From: Ornithinicoccus sp045032955
GTDB taxonomy: Bacteria > Actinomycetota > Actinomycetes > Actinomycetales > Dermatophilaceae
Assembly: GCF_045032955.1 (NCBI RefSeq)
Contig: NZ_JBJFZU010000002.1
Location: 620,001 to 684,000 of the forward strand
DNA length: 64,000 nucleotides
Reading direction: 5' to 3'
Shown: positions 29,468-37,925 of the stretch, piece after piece
Numbering within the stretch: the first letter of the stretch is position 1
Layout of the letters: each line of letters begins with the position of its first letter
The notes under the pieces: generated by a model
The model's input: only the letters and a program-made list of their open reading frames with translations
Database searches by the model: none
Told to the model about the DNA's origin: nothing
Made by a program: the position numbers and the translations under genes

Positions 29468-30475
29468 TCACCGGACGTCACCGACCGGCACCTGCAGCCA
29501 CCAGAAGTCGCCGAGGGCGCCGGAGGTCAGCGTGCGCAGCGCTCCCCGGCGGGCCAGCGCGCGCAGGTATGCCCCGGGGTCGCTGCGGGACAGGTCGTGC
29601 GGGACCGGTGGCGCCGGGTCGCCGAGCAGGTCGCGCAGCACCGTGCCCTGGCGCTGCGCCCGTGCCCCGCGGGGCAGCGTGGCCAGCAGGGCGTCCACGG
29701 CGACGTGCGCGGTGAGGTCGCTCGCGCCGTCGGGCACGGGGTCCACCTGGCGACCGTCCCGGAAGCCGGTGAGGGTGCCCCCGGGCGGCCGTTCCGCGCC
29801 CTGGTGCCCGTAGTCGACGACGACGACCAGGCCCGAGCGGACACGGGTGAGCAGGTCCGCCAGGGCCTGCTCACGGGCCAGCCCGATCTCGGCGCGCCAC
29901 ACCTGCGGAGCCAGCCACCGCTGGGCCCACTCCTGCTCGGCCCCGGTCAAGGGCGGCCCCGGGCGTTCGGTCACGGTGCCGGAGCGGGCGATGACCTCGA
30001 CCTCCCGCCACACTCCGTGCCGGTCGCGCTGCGCGACCTGGCACGGGACCACGTCGAGCCACTCGTGCGCCAGCACCAGGGTGTCCTGCAGGTCCGCCAG
30101 CGACGGCGGCAGCGCAGGTCCGCCGGGGGAGACCAGCCAGCCGTCGACGCCCGGGGGTAGATCGGGCGGGCGGGGCACCACGTCGACCCCGGTGAGGGCC
30201 AACCGGGGGTCCCGGGTGGCCAGCTCGGTGAGAAGCTCTCCCCGGCCGGCACCGACGTCGACCACGGCTGCGCACCGGTGCCGGGTGGCCAGTGCGGCGA
30301 CCGCCTCGGCGAGCAACGCCCCCGCCCCCGGGATGCCCTGGGCCGAGGTCGCGAAGTGCTGCGCCGGTGCCGCCCGTCGGTAGAAGCCGTCGGGCGCGTA
30401 CAACGCCTCCTGCCAGGCTCTGGCCCAGCTCAGGGCGCCGTCCCCGGAGGCTGCTGCGGGCGCGGACGACGTCAT
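29468..30475 (-). CDS. NDUFAF7/MidA-type SAM-dependent methyltransferase
   Basis: A 335-residue COG1565-like methyltransferase. SAM motif I is VVDVGAGRGELL, followed by LAHEWLDVVPCQV (the NE(F/W)xDxxP-like signature of the family) and VVVVDYGHQGAERPPGGTLTGFRDG. The mitochondrial homologue NDUFAF7 methylates an arginine of NDUFS2, the NuoD counterpart. Its position immediately upstream of the isolated nuoD on the same strand makes that protein the obvious substrate candidate. The ATG at 30475 fits a leaderless -10; the much longer open frame upstream is antisense to the antiporter gene. Confidence 0.87.
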   Translation of the reverse strand: MTSSAPAAASGDGALSWARAWQEALYAPDGFYRRAAPAQHFATSAQGIPGAGALLAEAVAALATRHRCAAVVDVGAGRGELLTELATRDPRLALTGVDVVPRPPDLPPGVDGWLVSPGGPALPPSLADLQDTLVLAHEWLDVVPCQVAQRDRHGVWREVEVIARSGTVTERPGPPLTGAEQEWAQRWLAPQVWRAEIGLAREQALADLLTRVRSGLVVVVDYGHQGAERPPGGTLTGFRDGRQVDPVPDGASDLTAHVAVDALLATLPRGARAQRQGTVLRDLLGDPAPPVPHDLSRSDPGAYLRALARRGALRTLTSGALGDFWWLQVPVGDVR

Positions 30476-30480
30476 CGGAC

Positions 30481-30486
30481 TAGGGT
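30481..30486 (+). promoter_or_regulatory. Leaderless -10 of the antiporter gene
   Basis: TAGGGT ends 8 bases before the GTG at 30495. Confidence 0.5.
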
Positions 30487-30487
30487 G
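30482..30487 (-). promoter_or_regulatory. Leaderless -10 of the MidA-type gene
   Basis: CACCCT on the minus strand ends 6 bases before the ATG at 30475. It overlaps the plus-strand -10 of the antiporter by five bases. Confidence 0.4.
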
Positions 30488-30494
30488 CCGCATC

Positions 30495-31625
30495 GTGGAC
30501 CTTCTCGACATCGCCCGGATCGTCGCGGGTCTGATCCTGCTCGTCGCCGGGGGCGAGGTGCTCGTCCGGGGTGCCTCGTCGCTCGCTTCCCGGATGGGCA
30601 TCAGCCCCCTCGTCGTCGGCCTCACCGTGGTCTCGGTGGCGACCTCGGCGCCCGAGCTGGCGGTGACCGTGGGGGCGGTGCTGGACGGGCAGCCCGACCT
30701 CGCCGTCGGCAACGTCGTCGGCTCCAACATCGCCAACGTGCTGCTGATCCTCGGGATCGCGGCCCTGGTGCTGCCGCTGGCGGTGCGCGAGCAGCTGGTC
30801 AAGATCGACGTGCCGGTGATGGTGGGCCTCTCGGTCGTGCTCCTGCTGGTCGCCCTGGACGGCCGGATCTCCACCCTCGAGGGGGGCCTGCTGCTGCTCG
30901 CGATGGCGGTGCACACGGTGGTCACCGTGGGGGCAGGGCGCCGGGCGCAGCGGGCGTCCGTGCGCAAGCGCCGGGGCGCCGCGGCGGAGGACGGCGGCAG
31001 CCGGCCGCTCCGGGTCCCGGTCGCCCTCCTCTTCGTCCTGCTCGGGGTGGCGTTGCTGGTCGGTGGGGCGAATCTGCTCGTCGCCGGGGCGGTGAGCATC
31101 GCCGAGGGGCTGGGGGTGAGCAGCCTGGTGATCGGGCTGACGGTGGTCGCCGTCGGGACCTCGCTGCCCGAGCTCGCCGCCTCGGTCATCGCCGCGGTCC
31201 GCGGCGAGCGGGACCTGGCGGTGGGCAACGTGGTCGGCAGCTGCATCGCCAACATCGGGCTGGTGCTGGGGCTGCCGGCCCTGCTGGCGCCCGGTGGCCT
31301 GCCGGTCCCCGCGGCCGCGATCTCGCTGGACATCCCGATCCTGGTCGCGACCAGCATCGCGCTGGCCCCGGTGGTCCTCTCCGGCTTCACGGTGACCCGC
31401 TGGGAGGGTGGGCTGTTCGTGGCCCTCTACCTGGGCTACACGGCCTTCGTCGTGCTGAACGCGACCCGGCACGCGGCGCTGGAGGGCTTCGAGACGGTGA
31501 TGCTGTTCTTCGTGCTCCCGCTGGTCGGTCTGACCCTGCTGGTGACCGCGGGGCTGGAGATGAGGACGCTGGCCGGGCGACGGCGTGCCCGGGTCGCGCA
31601 CCCGGCCGGCGACGCCCGACCGTGA
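30495..31625 (+). CDS. Calcium/sodium antiporter (CaCA family)
   Basis: A 376-residue membrane exchanger of the YrbG/CaCA type with about ten helices in two inverted halves. The paired alpha-repeat motifs are GNVVGSNIANVLLILG and GNVVGSCIANIGLVLG, preceded by ATSAPELAVT and GTSLPELAAS. It probably exports Ca2+ (or another divalent cation) in exchange for Na+ or H+. A basic cytoplasmic loop separates the halves. Divergent from the MidA-type gene. Confidence 0.93.
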   Translation: MDLLDIARIVAGLILLVAGGEVLVRGASSLASRMGISPLVVGLTVVSVATSAPELAVTVGAVLDGQPDLAVGNVVGSNIANVLLILGIAALVLPLAVREQLVKIDVPVMVGLSVVLLLVALDGRISTLEGGLLLLAMAVHTVVTVGAGRRAQRASVRKRRGAAAEDGGSRPLRVPVALLFVLLGVALLVGGANLLVAGAVSIAEGLGVSSLVIGLTVVAVGTSLPELAASVIAAVRGERDLAVGNVVGSCIANIGLVLGLPALLAPGGLPVPAAAISLDIPILVATSIALAPVVLSGFTVTRWEGGLFVALYLGYTAFVVLNATRHAALEGFETVMLFFVLPLVGLTLLVTAGLEMRTLAGRRRARVAHPAGDARP

Positions 31626-31663
31626 TGTCGCTTTTCTGCTAGACGAGACCCGGGTGCCCGGCG

Positions 31664-31669
31664 CAGGAT
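31664..31669 (+). promoter_or_regulatory. Leaderless -10 of the ada-alkA fusion
   Basis: CAGGAT ends 6 bases before the GTG at 31676. A weaker match to TANNNT than most others in the window. Confidence 0.35.
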
Positions 31670-31675
31670 GGTGGC

Positions 31676-33259
31676 GTGACCTTCCCCCACCTCGACCACG
31701 ACAGCCGGGTCGCCGCCGTGCGCAGCAAGGACCCGCGCTTCGACGGGTGGTTCGTCACCGGGGTGCTCAGCACCGGGATCTACTGCCGCCCGAGCTGCCC
31801 GGCGATCACCCCCGCGGTGCGCAACATGGCCTTCTACCCGAGTGCGGCGGCGGCCCAGGGGGCCGGGTTCCGCGCCTGCAAACGCTGCCTGCCGGACGCC
31901 ACCCCCGGCTCGCCCCGGTGGCACCTGCGCGGGGACGTCGCCGCGCGCGCCGCCCGGTTGGTCGCCGACGGGGTGGTGGACAGGGAGGGGGTGGGCGGCC
32001 TCGCCTCCCGGCTCGGTTACTCCACCCGTCAGGTGGAGCGGCTGCTGCGTGAGGAGCTCGGGGCGGGCCCGCTCGCCCTGGCCAGGGCCCAGCGTGCCCA
32101 GACGGCACGCCTGCTGGTGGAGGGGACCGACCTGTCGATGGCCCAGGTGGCGCACGCGGCAGGCTTCACCAGCATCCGGGCCTTCAACGCCACCGTCCGT
32201 GAGGTCTACGCGGCCACCCCCACGGAGCTGCGGACGGCGGCATACCGGCGGCGCCGCGCCACCCCGGCGCCCACCGACACCGCCCGGGTCCCCGGGGCGC
32301 TCGGCGGCACAGGTGCTCCGACCGCGCTGACGCTGCGGCTGCCGTTCCGGGCCCCGCTGCACGTACCCAGCCTCTTCGGGCACCTGGTCGCCACCGGGGT
32401 CGCCGGGGTGGATGCCTGGGACGGGGCGACCCTGTCGCAGAGCGTGTCGCTGCCCCGGGGGCCGGCCGTCCTGGAGCTGACCCCGCCGGCACCCGACGAG
32501 AGGCACATCGGCCTCCGGCTGCGGCTCACCGACGTGGCCGACCTCGGCGCGGCGATCCAGCGCTGCCGGCACCTGCTGGACCTGGACGCGGACCCGGTCG
32601 CGGTCGACGAGCACCTCGGCGCGGACCCCGCGCTCGCCCCGCTGGTGGCGGCCACCCCCGGGGTGCGGCTGCCCGGCGCGCTCGACGCCGGTGAGCTCGC
32701 GATCCGGGTGGTGCTCTCCCAGCAGGTGTCCACCGCCGCCGCCGGGACGCACGCCGCCAGGCTCGTGGCGCGCCTGGGCCGGCCCCTCCCGGAGTCCTTC
32801 GGGGACCTCGGTGTGACGCACCTCTTCCCGACCGCGGACGCCCTGGCCGGGACCGCGGAGGCGGACCTGGGGGGTATGCCCGGCAGCCGGCGCCGGACCG
32901 TGCTGCGGGTGGCGACGGCCCTTGCCGACGACTCGTTGCAGCTCGGTCCCGGGGTGGACCGACAGATCGCCCGGGAGCAGCTGCTGGCGCTGCCCGGGGT
33001 GGGCCCGTGGACGGCGGAGATGATCCTGATGCGCGGCCTGGGCGCCCCGGACGCCTTCCCCGCCACCGACCTCGGCGTCCGGGTGACCGCCGCCGGGCTG
33101 GGCCTGCCCACCGGGCGTGGCCTGGTCGCGCACGCCGCCCGCTGGTCGCCGTGGCGGGCCTACGCGAGCGCGCTGCTCTGGGCCGGCTCGCAGCACGCCG
33201 CCGCCACCCTCCCCGGCGGGACCCGGCATACCCCTGACCAGACGAAGGAGAGCGCATGA
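31676..33259 (+). CDS. alkA: Ada-AlkA fusion: methyl-sensing activator and 3-methyladenine DNA glycosylase
   Basis: A 527-residue alkylation-response protein. Residues 1-75 form the Ada zinc methyl-acceptor domain with Cys37, Cys41, Cys68 and Cys71. Residues about 80-195 are an AraC-type helix-turn-helix pair. Residues about 220-525 are an AlkA glycosylase with the HhH motif LLALPGVGPWTAEMIL and the catalytic Asp in FPATDLGVR. In the usual model, methylation of the first Cys turns the protein into an activator of its own operon. It overlaps ogt by ATGA. Confidence 0.94.
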   Translation: MTFPHLDHDSRVAAVRSKDPRFDGWFVTGVLSTGIYCRPSCPAITPAVRNMAFYPSAAAAQGAGFRACKRCLPDATPGSPRWHLRGDVAARAARLVADGVVDREGVGGLASRLGYSTRQVERLLREELGAGPLALARAQRAQTARLLVEGTDLSMAQVAHAAGFTSIRAFNATVREVYAATPTELRTAAYRRRRATPAPTDTARVPGALGGTGAPTALTLRLPFRAPLHVPSLFGHLVATGVAGVDAWDGATLSQSVSLPRGPAVLELTPPAPDERHIGLRLRLTDVADLGAAIQRCRHLLDLDADPVAVDEHLGADPALAPLVAATPGVRLPGALDAGELAIRVVLSQQVSTAAAGTHAARLVARLGRPLPESFGDLGVTHLFPTADALAGTAEADLGGMPGSRRRTVLRVATALADDSLQLGPGVDRQIAREQLLALPGVGPWTAEMILMRGLGAPDAFPATDLGVRVTAAGLGLPTGRGLVAHAARWSPWRAYASALLWAGSQHAAATLPGGTRHTPDQTKESA

Positions 33260-33756
33260 CCGTCCACCTGCTCACCGACTCACCGGTCGGCCCGCTGCGG
33301 CTGACCAGCGACGGCACCCACCTGACCGGGTTGTACTTCGCGGAGCACCGGCACGCCCCGCAGGACCTCGGGGAGCAGGTGGACGCCCGGGTGGCGCCGC
33401 CCGTGCTGCTCGACGCCCAGGAACAGCTGGGCGACTACTTCGCCGGCACCCGGACCGACTTCGACCTGCCGCTGCAGGCCACCGGGAGCGTCTTCCAGCG
33501 GCGGGTCTGGGAACAGCTGGCGAGCATCCCCTACGGCCGCACCTGGTCCTACGGCGAGCTGGCCCGCGCGATCGGCCAGCCCGGTGCGGCCCGGGCCGTG
33601 GGCCTCGCGAACGGACGCAACCCCATCTCCGTGGTGGTGCCCTGCCACCGGGTGATCGCCACCGGTGGGGCGATCACCGGGTACGGGGGAGGGGTGCAGC
33701 GCAAACAGACCCTGCTCGACCTGGAGCGACGGGTGGCCGGCGCTGCCCTGTTCTGA
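33256..33756 (+). CDS. ogt: Methylated-DNA--protein-cysteine methyltransferase
   Basis: Suicide repair enzyme for O6-alkylguanine. The 166-residue protein has the acceptor motif PCHRV with Cys130, the preceding recognition helix GQPGAARAVGLANGRNP, and a C-terminal LDLER. ATGA overlap with the Ada-AlkA gene makes a two-gene alkylation-repair operon. Confidence 0.96.
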   Translation: MTVHLLTDSPVGPLRLTSDGTHLTGLYFAEHRHAPQDLGEQVDARVAPPVLLDAQEQLGDYFAGTRTDFDLPLQATGSVFQRRVWEQLASIPYGRTWSYGELARAIGQPGAARAVGLANGRNPISVVVPCHRVIATGGAITGYGGGVQRKQTLLDLERRVAGAALF

Positions 33757-33764
33757 GGCGGCAC

Positions 33765-33770
33765 TACGCT
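33765..33770 (+). promoter_or_regulatory. Leaderless -10 of lysS
   Basis: TACGCT ends 6 bases before the GTG at 33777. Confidence 0.55.
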
Positions 33771-33776
33771 GGGACC

Positions 33777-35279
33777 GTGACTGAGCCCGCCCCGGACACC
33801 GCCCCTGACACCGACCTGCCCGAGCAGATCGCGGTACGCCGCGGCAAGCGGCAGGCGATGCTCGACGCCGGTGTCGACCCCTACCCGGTGCAGGTCCCGG
33901 TGACCCACGGGCTCGCGCAGGTGCGTCAGCAGTGGGCCCACCTGGAGACCGGGGAGGAGACCCAGGACGTGGTCGGGGTCTCCGGGCGGGTCGTCTTCGT
34001 CCGCAACACCGGCAAGCTCTGCTTCGCGAGCCTGCAGGCCGGGGACGGCACCCGGCTGCAGGCGATGATCTCGCTGGCCGAGGTCGGTGAGGAGGCACTC
34101 GCCCGGTGGAAGGCCTGGGTCGACCTGGGCGACCACGTCTTCGTCGAGGGGCGGGTGATCAGCTCGCGTCGGGGCGAGCTCTCGGTGATGGCCACCGGGT
34201 GGCGAATGGCGTCCAAGGCGCTGCGGCCGCTCCCGGTCCTGCACAAGGACCTGTCCGAGGAGCAACGGGTGCGGCAGCGGTACGTGGACCTCATCGTCCG
34301 CGACGAGGCCCGGCAGATGGTGCTCGACCGGGCGGCGATGACCCGTGCCGTCCGCCGGGTGCTCGAGGACGACGAGTACGTCGAGGTGGAGACCCCGGTG
34401 CTGCAGAGCATCCACGGCGGGGCCACCGCCCGCCCGTTCCGCACCCACCTCAACGCCTTCGACCTGCCGATGACGCTGCGGATCGCGCTCGAGCTCTACC
34501 TCAAGCGTGCCGTCGTCGGTGGGGTCGACCGGGTCTACGAGATCGGTCGGATCTTCCGCAACGAGGGGATCGACTCCACGCACTCCCCGGAGTTCACCAT
34601 GCTGGAGTGCTACCAGGCGCACGGTGACCAGTTCACGATGGCCGACCTCATGCGGCGGATGATCCTGGCCGCCGCCGACGAGATCGGCTCCCGCTCGATC
34701 GAGACGCCGGCCGGGACCGTCGACCTGGACGCGGAGTGGGCGTGGCTGCCCTTCTACGACGGGCTCTCCGACGCGGTGGGCCGGAGCGTCACCGTCACCT
34801 CCTCGACGCAGGAGCTGCGGGCCCTGGCAGACGAGCACGGCGTCGCCGTCGATCCCGGCTGGGGCGCCGACAAGATCGCCCTGGAGATCTTCGGGGACGT
34901 CGTGGAGCCGACCCTCGTGCAGCCCACCTTCGTCTGCGACTACCCCGCGATCGCCCAGCCGCTCGCTCGCCCGCACCGCACGACCGAGGGCCTGGTCGAG
35001 GCCTGGGACCTGATCATCGGTGGGGTGGAACGCGGCACCGCGTTCTCCGAGCTGGTCGACCCCGAGATCCAGCGCGCACGGCTCACCGAGCAGTCGCTGC
35101 TCGCGGCCGGTGGTGACCCCGACGCGATGCAGCTGGACGAGGACTTCCTGCGGGCGCTGGAGTATGCCGCGCCGCCCATGGGGGGTCTGGGTTTGGGCCT
35201 GGACCGGGTGCTCATGCTGCTCACCGGCACGGGCATCCGCGAGACGATCCTCTTTCCGTTCCTCAAGCCGGAGTCGTGA
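33777..35279 (+). CDS. lysS: Lysyl-tRNA synthetase (class II)
   Basis: Charges tRNA-Lys. The 500-residue protein has an N-terminal OB-fold anticodon domain (about 60-165), class II motif 2 (YEIGRIFRNEGI followed by HSPEFTMLECY) and motif 3 (GLGLGLDRVLMLLTG). The GTG at 33777 is fixed by the -10 spacing; the open frame upstream overlaps ogt. It is followed with a one-base overlap by a small membrane-protein gene. Confidence 0.97.
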   Translation: MTEPAPDTAPDTDLPEQIAVRRGKRQAMLDAGVDPYPVQVPVTHGLAQVRQQWAHLETGEETQDVVGVSGRVVFVRNTGKLCFASLQAGDGTRLQAMISLAEVGEEALARWKAWVDLGDHVFVEGRVISSRRGELSVMATGWRMASKALRPLPVLHKDLSEEQRVRQRYVDLIVRDEARQMVLDRAAMTRAVRRVLEDDEYVEVETPVLQSIHGGATARPFRTHLNAFDLPMTLRIALELYLKRAVVGGVDRVYEIGRIFRNEGIDSTHSPEFTMLECYQAHGDQFTMADLMRRMILAAADEIGSRSIETPAGTVDLDAEWAWLPFYDGLSDAVGRSVTVTSSTQELRALADEHGVAVDPGWGADKIALEIFGDVVEPTLVQPTFVCDYPAIAQPLARPHRTTEGLVEAWDLIIGGVERGTAFSELVDPEIQRARLTEQSLLAAGGDPDAMQLDEDFLRALEYAAPPMGGLGLGLDRVLMLLTGTGIRETILFPFLKPES

Positions 35280-35506
35280 TGTCCTCCTTCCTGCACGAGG
35301 GCTGGATGATCCTGGCGGCACTGCTGCCCTCGATCGGATTGCTCTACCTGTTCTACGTGGTCATCAAGCACATGGTGGAAGGTGACCGGCGCGAGCGGGC
35401 CGCCCTGCGCGAGGCGGACCGCGCGGAGGCCGCCGCCGAGGCCGCCGCTGCCCGCCGTTCCGAGGCCGACGGACCGTCGGCGGTGCCGCCGGAGGCCCCA
35501 CGCTGA
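35279..35506 (+). CDS. Small single-helix membrane protein, function unknown
   Basis: A 75-residue protein with one hydrophobic helix (about residues 10-29, ILAALLPSIGLLYLFYVVI) and a charged, alanine-rich, probably helical C-terminus (EGDRRERAALREADRAEAA). The ATG at 35279 shares its first base with the lysS stop, and GGAG sits upstream, so it is co-translated with lysS. No family recognised. Confidence 0.75.
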   Translation: MSSFLHEGWMILAALLPSIGLLYLFYVVIKHMVEGDRRERAALREADRAEAAAEAAAARRSEADGPSAVPPEAPR

Positions 35507-35593
35507 GCAGGCGTTCTTCGAGAGATTCTCGGGACTTCCGCTATACCATCCTGTGATCTGACCTCACGGCACCACCTTTGCCGCGCGGTGAAG

Positions 35594-35622
35594 TTTCCCT
35601 GCGCTTCAGTTGGGGGTACTGT
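35594..35622 (+). promoter_or_regulatory. Candidate promoter of lsr2
   Basis: TTTCCC (35594-35599) and TACTGT (35617-35622) are separated by 17 bases in a locally A+T-richer region, giving a leader of about 50 nt. Confidence 0.35.
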
Positions 35623-35679
35623 TTAGTCGTGTGCACGCAACCTGTAGCGAGCACCAATCTTCAAGACTCAGGAGAAAAA

Positions 35680-36012
35680 ATGGCACAGCGCGTGCAGGTC
35701 ATCCTGGTGGATGACGTTCATGGCGGGGAGGCGAACGAATCCGTGGAGTTCGCTCTCGACGGCGTGCACTACGAGATCGACCTCAATGACGAGAACGCTG
35801 CGAAGCTACGTGAGGACTTCGCACCGTGGATCGGTCAGGCCCGGCGCTCCGGCGGTCGTCGCCAGACCCGTCGCCGTGGGGCCAACGGCTCCAACGACCG
35901 CAGCGACGAGCTCGCCAAGGTCCGTGAGTGGGGCCGTGAGAACGGCTTCAAGGTGAGCTCGCGAGGCCGTGTCTCGCAGGAGCTCAAGGACGCCTATGCG
36001 GCGGCCAACTGA
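35680..36012 (+). CDS. lsr2: Lsr2-type nucleoid-associated protein
   Basis: An H-NS-like DNA bridging protein that silences A+T-rich and acquired DNA in actinobacteria. The 110 residues comprise an N-terminal oligomerisation domain (QRVQVILVDDVHGGEANESVEFALDG) and a C-terminal domain that binds the minor groove through the RGR motif (SSRGRVSQELKDAY). The ATG at 35680 is chosen because AGGAG is placed 5 bases upstream; the longer open frame has no support. A strong bidirectional terminator follows. Confidence 0.96.
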   Translation: MAQRVQVILVDDVHGGEANESVEFALDGVHYEIDLNDENAAKLREDFAPWIGQARRSGGRRQTRRRGANGSNDRSDELAKVREWGRENGFKVSSRGRVSQELKDAYAAAN

Positions 36013-36025
36013 CCAGAGTGACGAC

Positions 36026-36067
36026 GAGCGCGGGGCCGGCATCCACCAGGGTGCCGGCCCCGCGCTC
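36026..36067. terminator. Bidirectional hairpin between lsr2 and the NHEJ polymerase gene
   Basis: A perfect 16-bp stem (36026-36041 with 36052-36067) with a 10-base loop lies midway between two convergent genes. No long T-run, but the stem is very stable. Confidence 0.85.
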
Positions 36068-36081
36068 TGTCCCGGAGCGCC

Positions 36082-36927
36082 TCAGAGCTCGTCGAGCGTG
36101 ACCTGGACGAGCTCCTCCTCGCCGGCGGCGGCAGCCTCCACCCGGGTCCATGGCCGCGGCAGCGCGACCTGTGGGCGGTCCCGACCGCGCAGCGACCACG
36201 GGCAGATCGTGGTCTTTGCCGCGTTGTTCTGGCTCCAGTCCAGGAAGATCCTCCCCGGCCGCTCGGACTTGGCCATCTTGGCCGTGACCAGGTCCGGATG
36301 CTGCGTGGACAGGGCCTGCGCCATGCTCCGGACGACCCCGCTCACCTCGTCGGCGGAGCGGGTCCCCTCCAGCCCCGCGTAGAGCTGCATGCCGGCGGAT
36401 CCGCTGGTCACCGCCCGCGCCGTCAGCCCCACACCCTCCAGCCGGGCCCGGACCAGCAGCGCCACCCGGGCGCACTCCGCCAGCCCGGTGCCCGGGCCGG
36501 GGTCGAGGTCGATGACCAGGCGATCGGGCGGCTGCGGCTCACCGTCGCGCACCCGCCACTGCGGCACGTGCAGCTCCAGGCTGCCGAGGTTGACCAGGTA
36601 CACCAGGTCCGCCAGGTCGGTGACCAGCGGGAAGGTCAGGTGCGTATGCCCCCGGGAGGACCCCGGGGTGGGGACCGTCACCCGCGGCAGCCAGTCCGGC
36701 GCCCCGGAGGGCAGGTTCTTCTCGAAGAAATGGGGTCTGCCGACCCCCTCCGGCCACCGGATCCGGGTCACCGGACGGTCCGCCAGCTCGGGCAGGATGT
36801 CCTCCGCCCGGGTGACGTAGTGGGTGAGCACCTCGCCCTTGGTGGTGCCGGTCGCCGGGTAGAGCACCTTGTCCAGGTTGCTCACCCTCAGCACCCGGCC
36901 CGCCACCGTCACGTTCTGGCTGCTCAT
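36082..36927 (-). CDS. ligD: LigD-type polymerase/primase for non-homologous end joining
   Basis: A 281-residue stand-alone polymerase domain of the LigD family, which fills gaps at broken ends with Ku and ligase. The metal-binding motif is DLDPGPG; other conserved stretches are HFFEKNLPSGAPDWLPRV and the C-terminal SERPGRIFLDWSQNN. The ATG at 36927 has GGAGGAG upstream and overlaps the ligase stop (ATGA). No ligase or phosphoesterase domain is fused. Confidence 0.92.
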   Translation of the reverse strand: MSSQNVTVAGRVLRVSNLDKVLYPATGTTKGEVLTHYVTRAEDILPELADRPVTRIRWPEGVGRPHFFEKNLPSGAPDWLPRVTVPTPGSSRGHTHLTFPLVTDLADLVYLVNLGSLELHVPQWRVRDGEPQPPDRLVIDLDPGPGTGLAECARVALLVRARLEGVGLTARAVTSGSAGMQLYAGLEGTRSADEVSGVVRSMAQALSTQHPDLVTAKMAKSERPGRIFLDWSQNNAAKTTICPWSLRGRDRPQVALPRPWTRVEAAAAGEEELVQVTLDEL

Positions 36928-37907
36928 GGCTCCTCCGGCAGGTCCTCGGCGAGCAGGTCGGTGCGTACACCCTGGTAGGAGGGCTGACGCAGCCGGTGCT
37001 GTGCCGTGCTGAGGCCCAACGACTCGACGTCGACCACCACCTGGGGGCTGACCCAGGTCGAGCCCCTGGCCTCGGCGGCCGGGATCTCGTCCTGGAACGG
37101 GTAGTCCGCCGGGGCGACCTGCGCGAGCAGCGCCTGCAGCGAGGCGCCCGCCCGGCCGGCCAGGCCGCTGCCCACCCGACCCAGGTAGCGCAGCCGCAGC
37201 GTGCCGTCGGCGGCGCGCAGCGGTATACCGTCCGGGCCGTGCACCGGCAGACCCACGTGCACCGCCCCTAACCGGGTGACGCGTCCGGTCTCGGGGCGCC
37301 ACCCCCCGACCACCACGGAGCACCGCAGCCGGTGCGGGAACTTCAGCCAGTCGCGGCTGCGCTGCCCAGGCCGGTAGGGGGAGCTGCGCCGCTTGCTCAG
37401 CACCCCCTCCAGCTGCTGGTCGCGGGTGACGGCGAGCAGCTGGGCGCCGTCCTCGTAGACCGGTGAGAGCTGGGTGTGCGGGATATCGCCCAGGACACGC
37501 TCCAGGGCCTCCCTCCGGGCGCTCCACGGCAGCGGGGTCAGGTCCAGGCCGTCGAGCCGGAGCAGGTCGAAGGCGAGGTAGGTCGCCGGCCGGGTGGCGG
37601 CCAGCCGCTGGGCGGCGGCGTCGGTGGTGGTGTGCACCCGGTCCACCACGTGCGCGAACGAGGGACGGCCGCCGACCATGGTCACCGCCTCGCCGTCGAG
37701 CAGCAGGTCCTCCGCGACCGTGGCCAGGGCGGTCAGCTCGGGGAAGGCGACCGCGATGTCCCGCTCACCGCGGGTGAGCAGCCGCAACCGCCCCTCGCGG
37801 ACGTCGGCGAGCAGCCGGATGCCGTCCCATTTGATCTCGTGCGCCCAGGCAGGTCCGGACGGGGGACCGGGCACGACGTCCCCTGGGGTGGCGAGCATGG
37901 GGCGCAT
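36924..37907 (-). CDS. ATP-dependent DNA ligase (NHEJ type)
   Basis: A 327-residue ligase with the adenylated lysine in EIKWDGIR (KxDG, Lys26), motif III LAFDLLRLDG, motif IV EGVLSKR and an OB-fold C-terminus. It matches the ligase half of LigD as a separate protein. The minus-strand ATG at 37907 lies 6 bases after a CAGGAT -10; the longer open frame is antisense to Ku. Divergent from ku, coupled to the polymerase gene. Confidence 0.92.
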   Translation of the reverse strand: MRPMLATPGDVVPGPPSGPAWAHEIKWDGIRLLADVREGRLRLLTRGERDIAVAFPELTALATVAEDLLLDGEAVTMVGGRPSFAHVVDRVHTTTDAAAQRLAATRPATYLAFDLLRLDGLDLTPLPWSARREALERVLGDIPHTQLSPVYEDGAQLLAVTRDQQLEGVLSKRRSSPYRPGQRSRDWLKFPHRLRCSVVVGGWRPETGRVTRLGAVHVGLPVHGPDGIPLRAADGTLRLRYLGRVGSGLAGRAGASLQALLAQVAPADYPFQDEIPAAEARGSTWVSPQVVVDVESLGLSTAQHRLRQPSYQGVRTDLLAEDLPEEP

Positions 37908-37912
37908 GGGTC

Positions 37913-37918
37913 CATCCT
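37913..37918 (+). promoter_or_regulatory. Leaderless -10 of ku
   Basis: CATCCT ends 7 bases before the GTG at 37926. It shares five bases with the opposite-strand -10. Confidence 0.4.
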
Positions 37919-37919
37919 G
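37914..37919 (-). promoter_or_regulatory. Leaderless -10 of the ligase-polymerase operon
   Basis: CAGGAT on the minus strand ends 6 bases before the ATG at 37907. It overlaps the plus-strand CATCCT of ku. Confidence 0.4.
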
Positions 37920-37925
37920 GTGCGT

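Noticed and set aside
29468..31390. 640-codon version of the MidA-type methyltransferase
   Set aside because: The extra N-terminal 300 codons are antisense to the antiporter gene and Ser/Thr/Arg-rich; the ATG at 30475 has a fitting -10.
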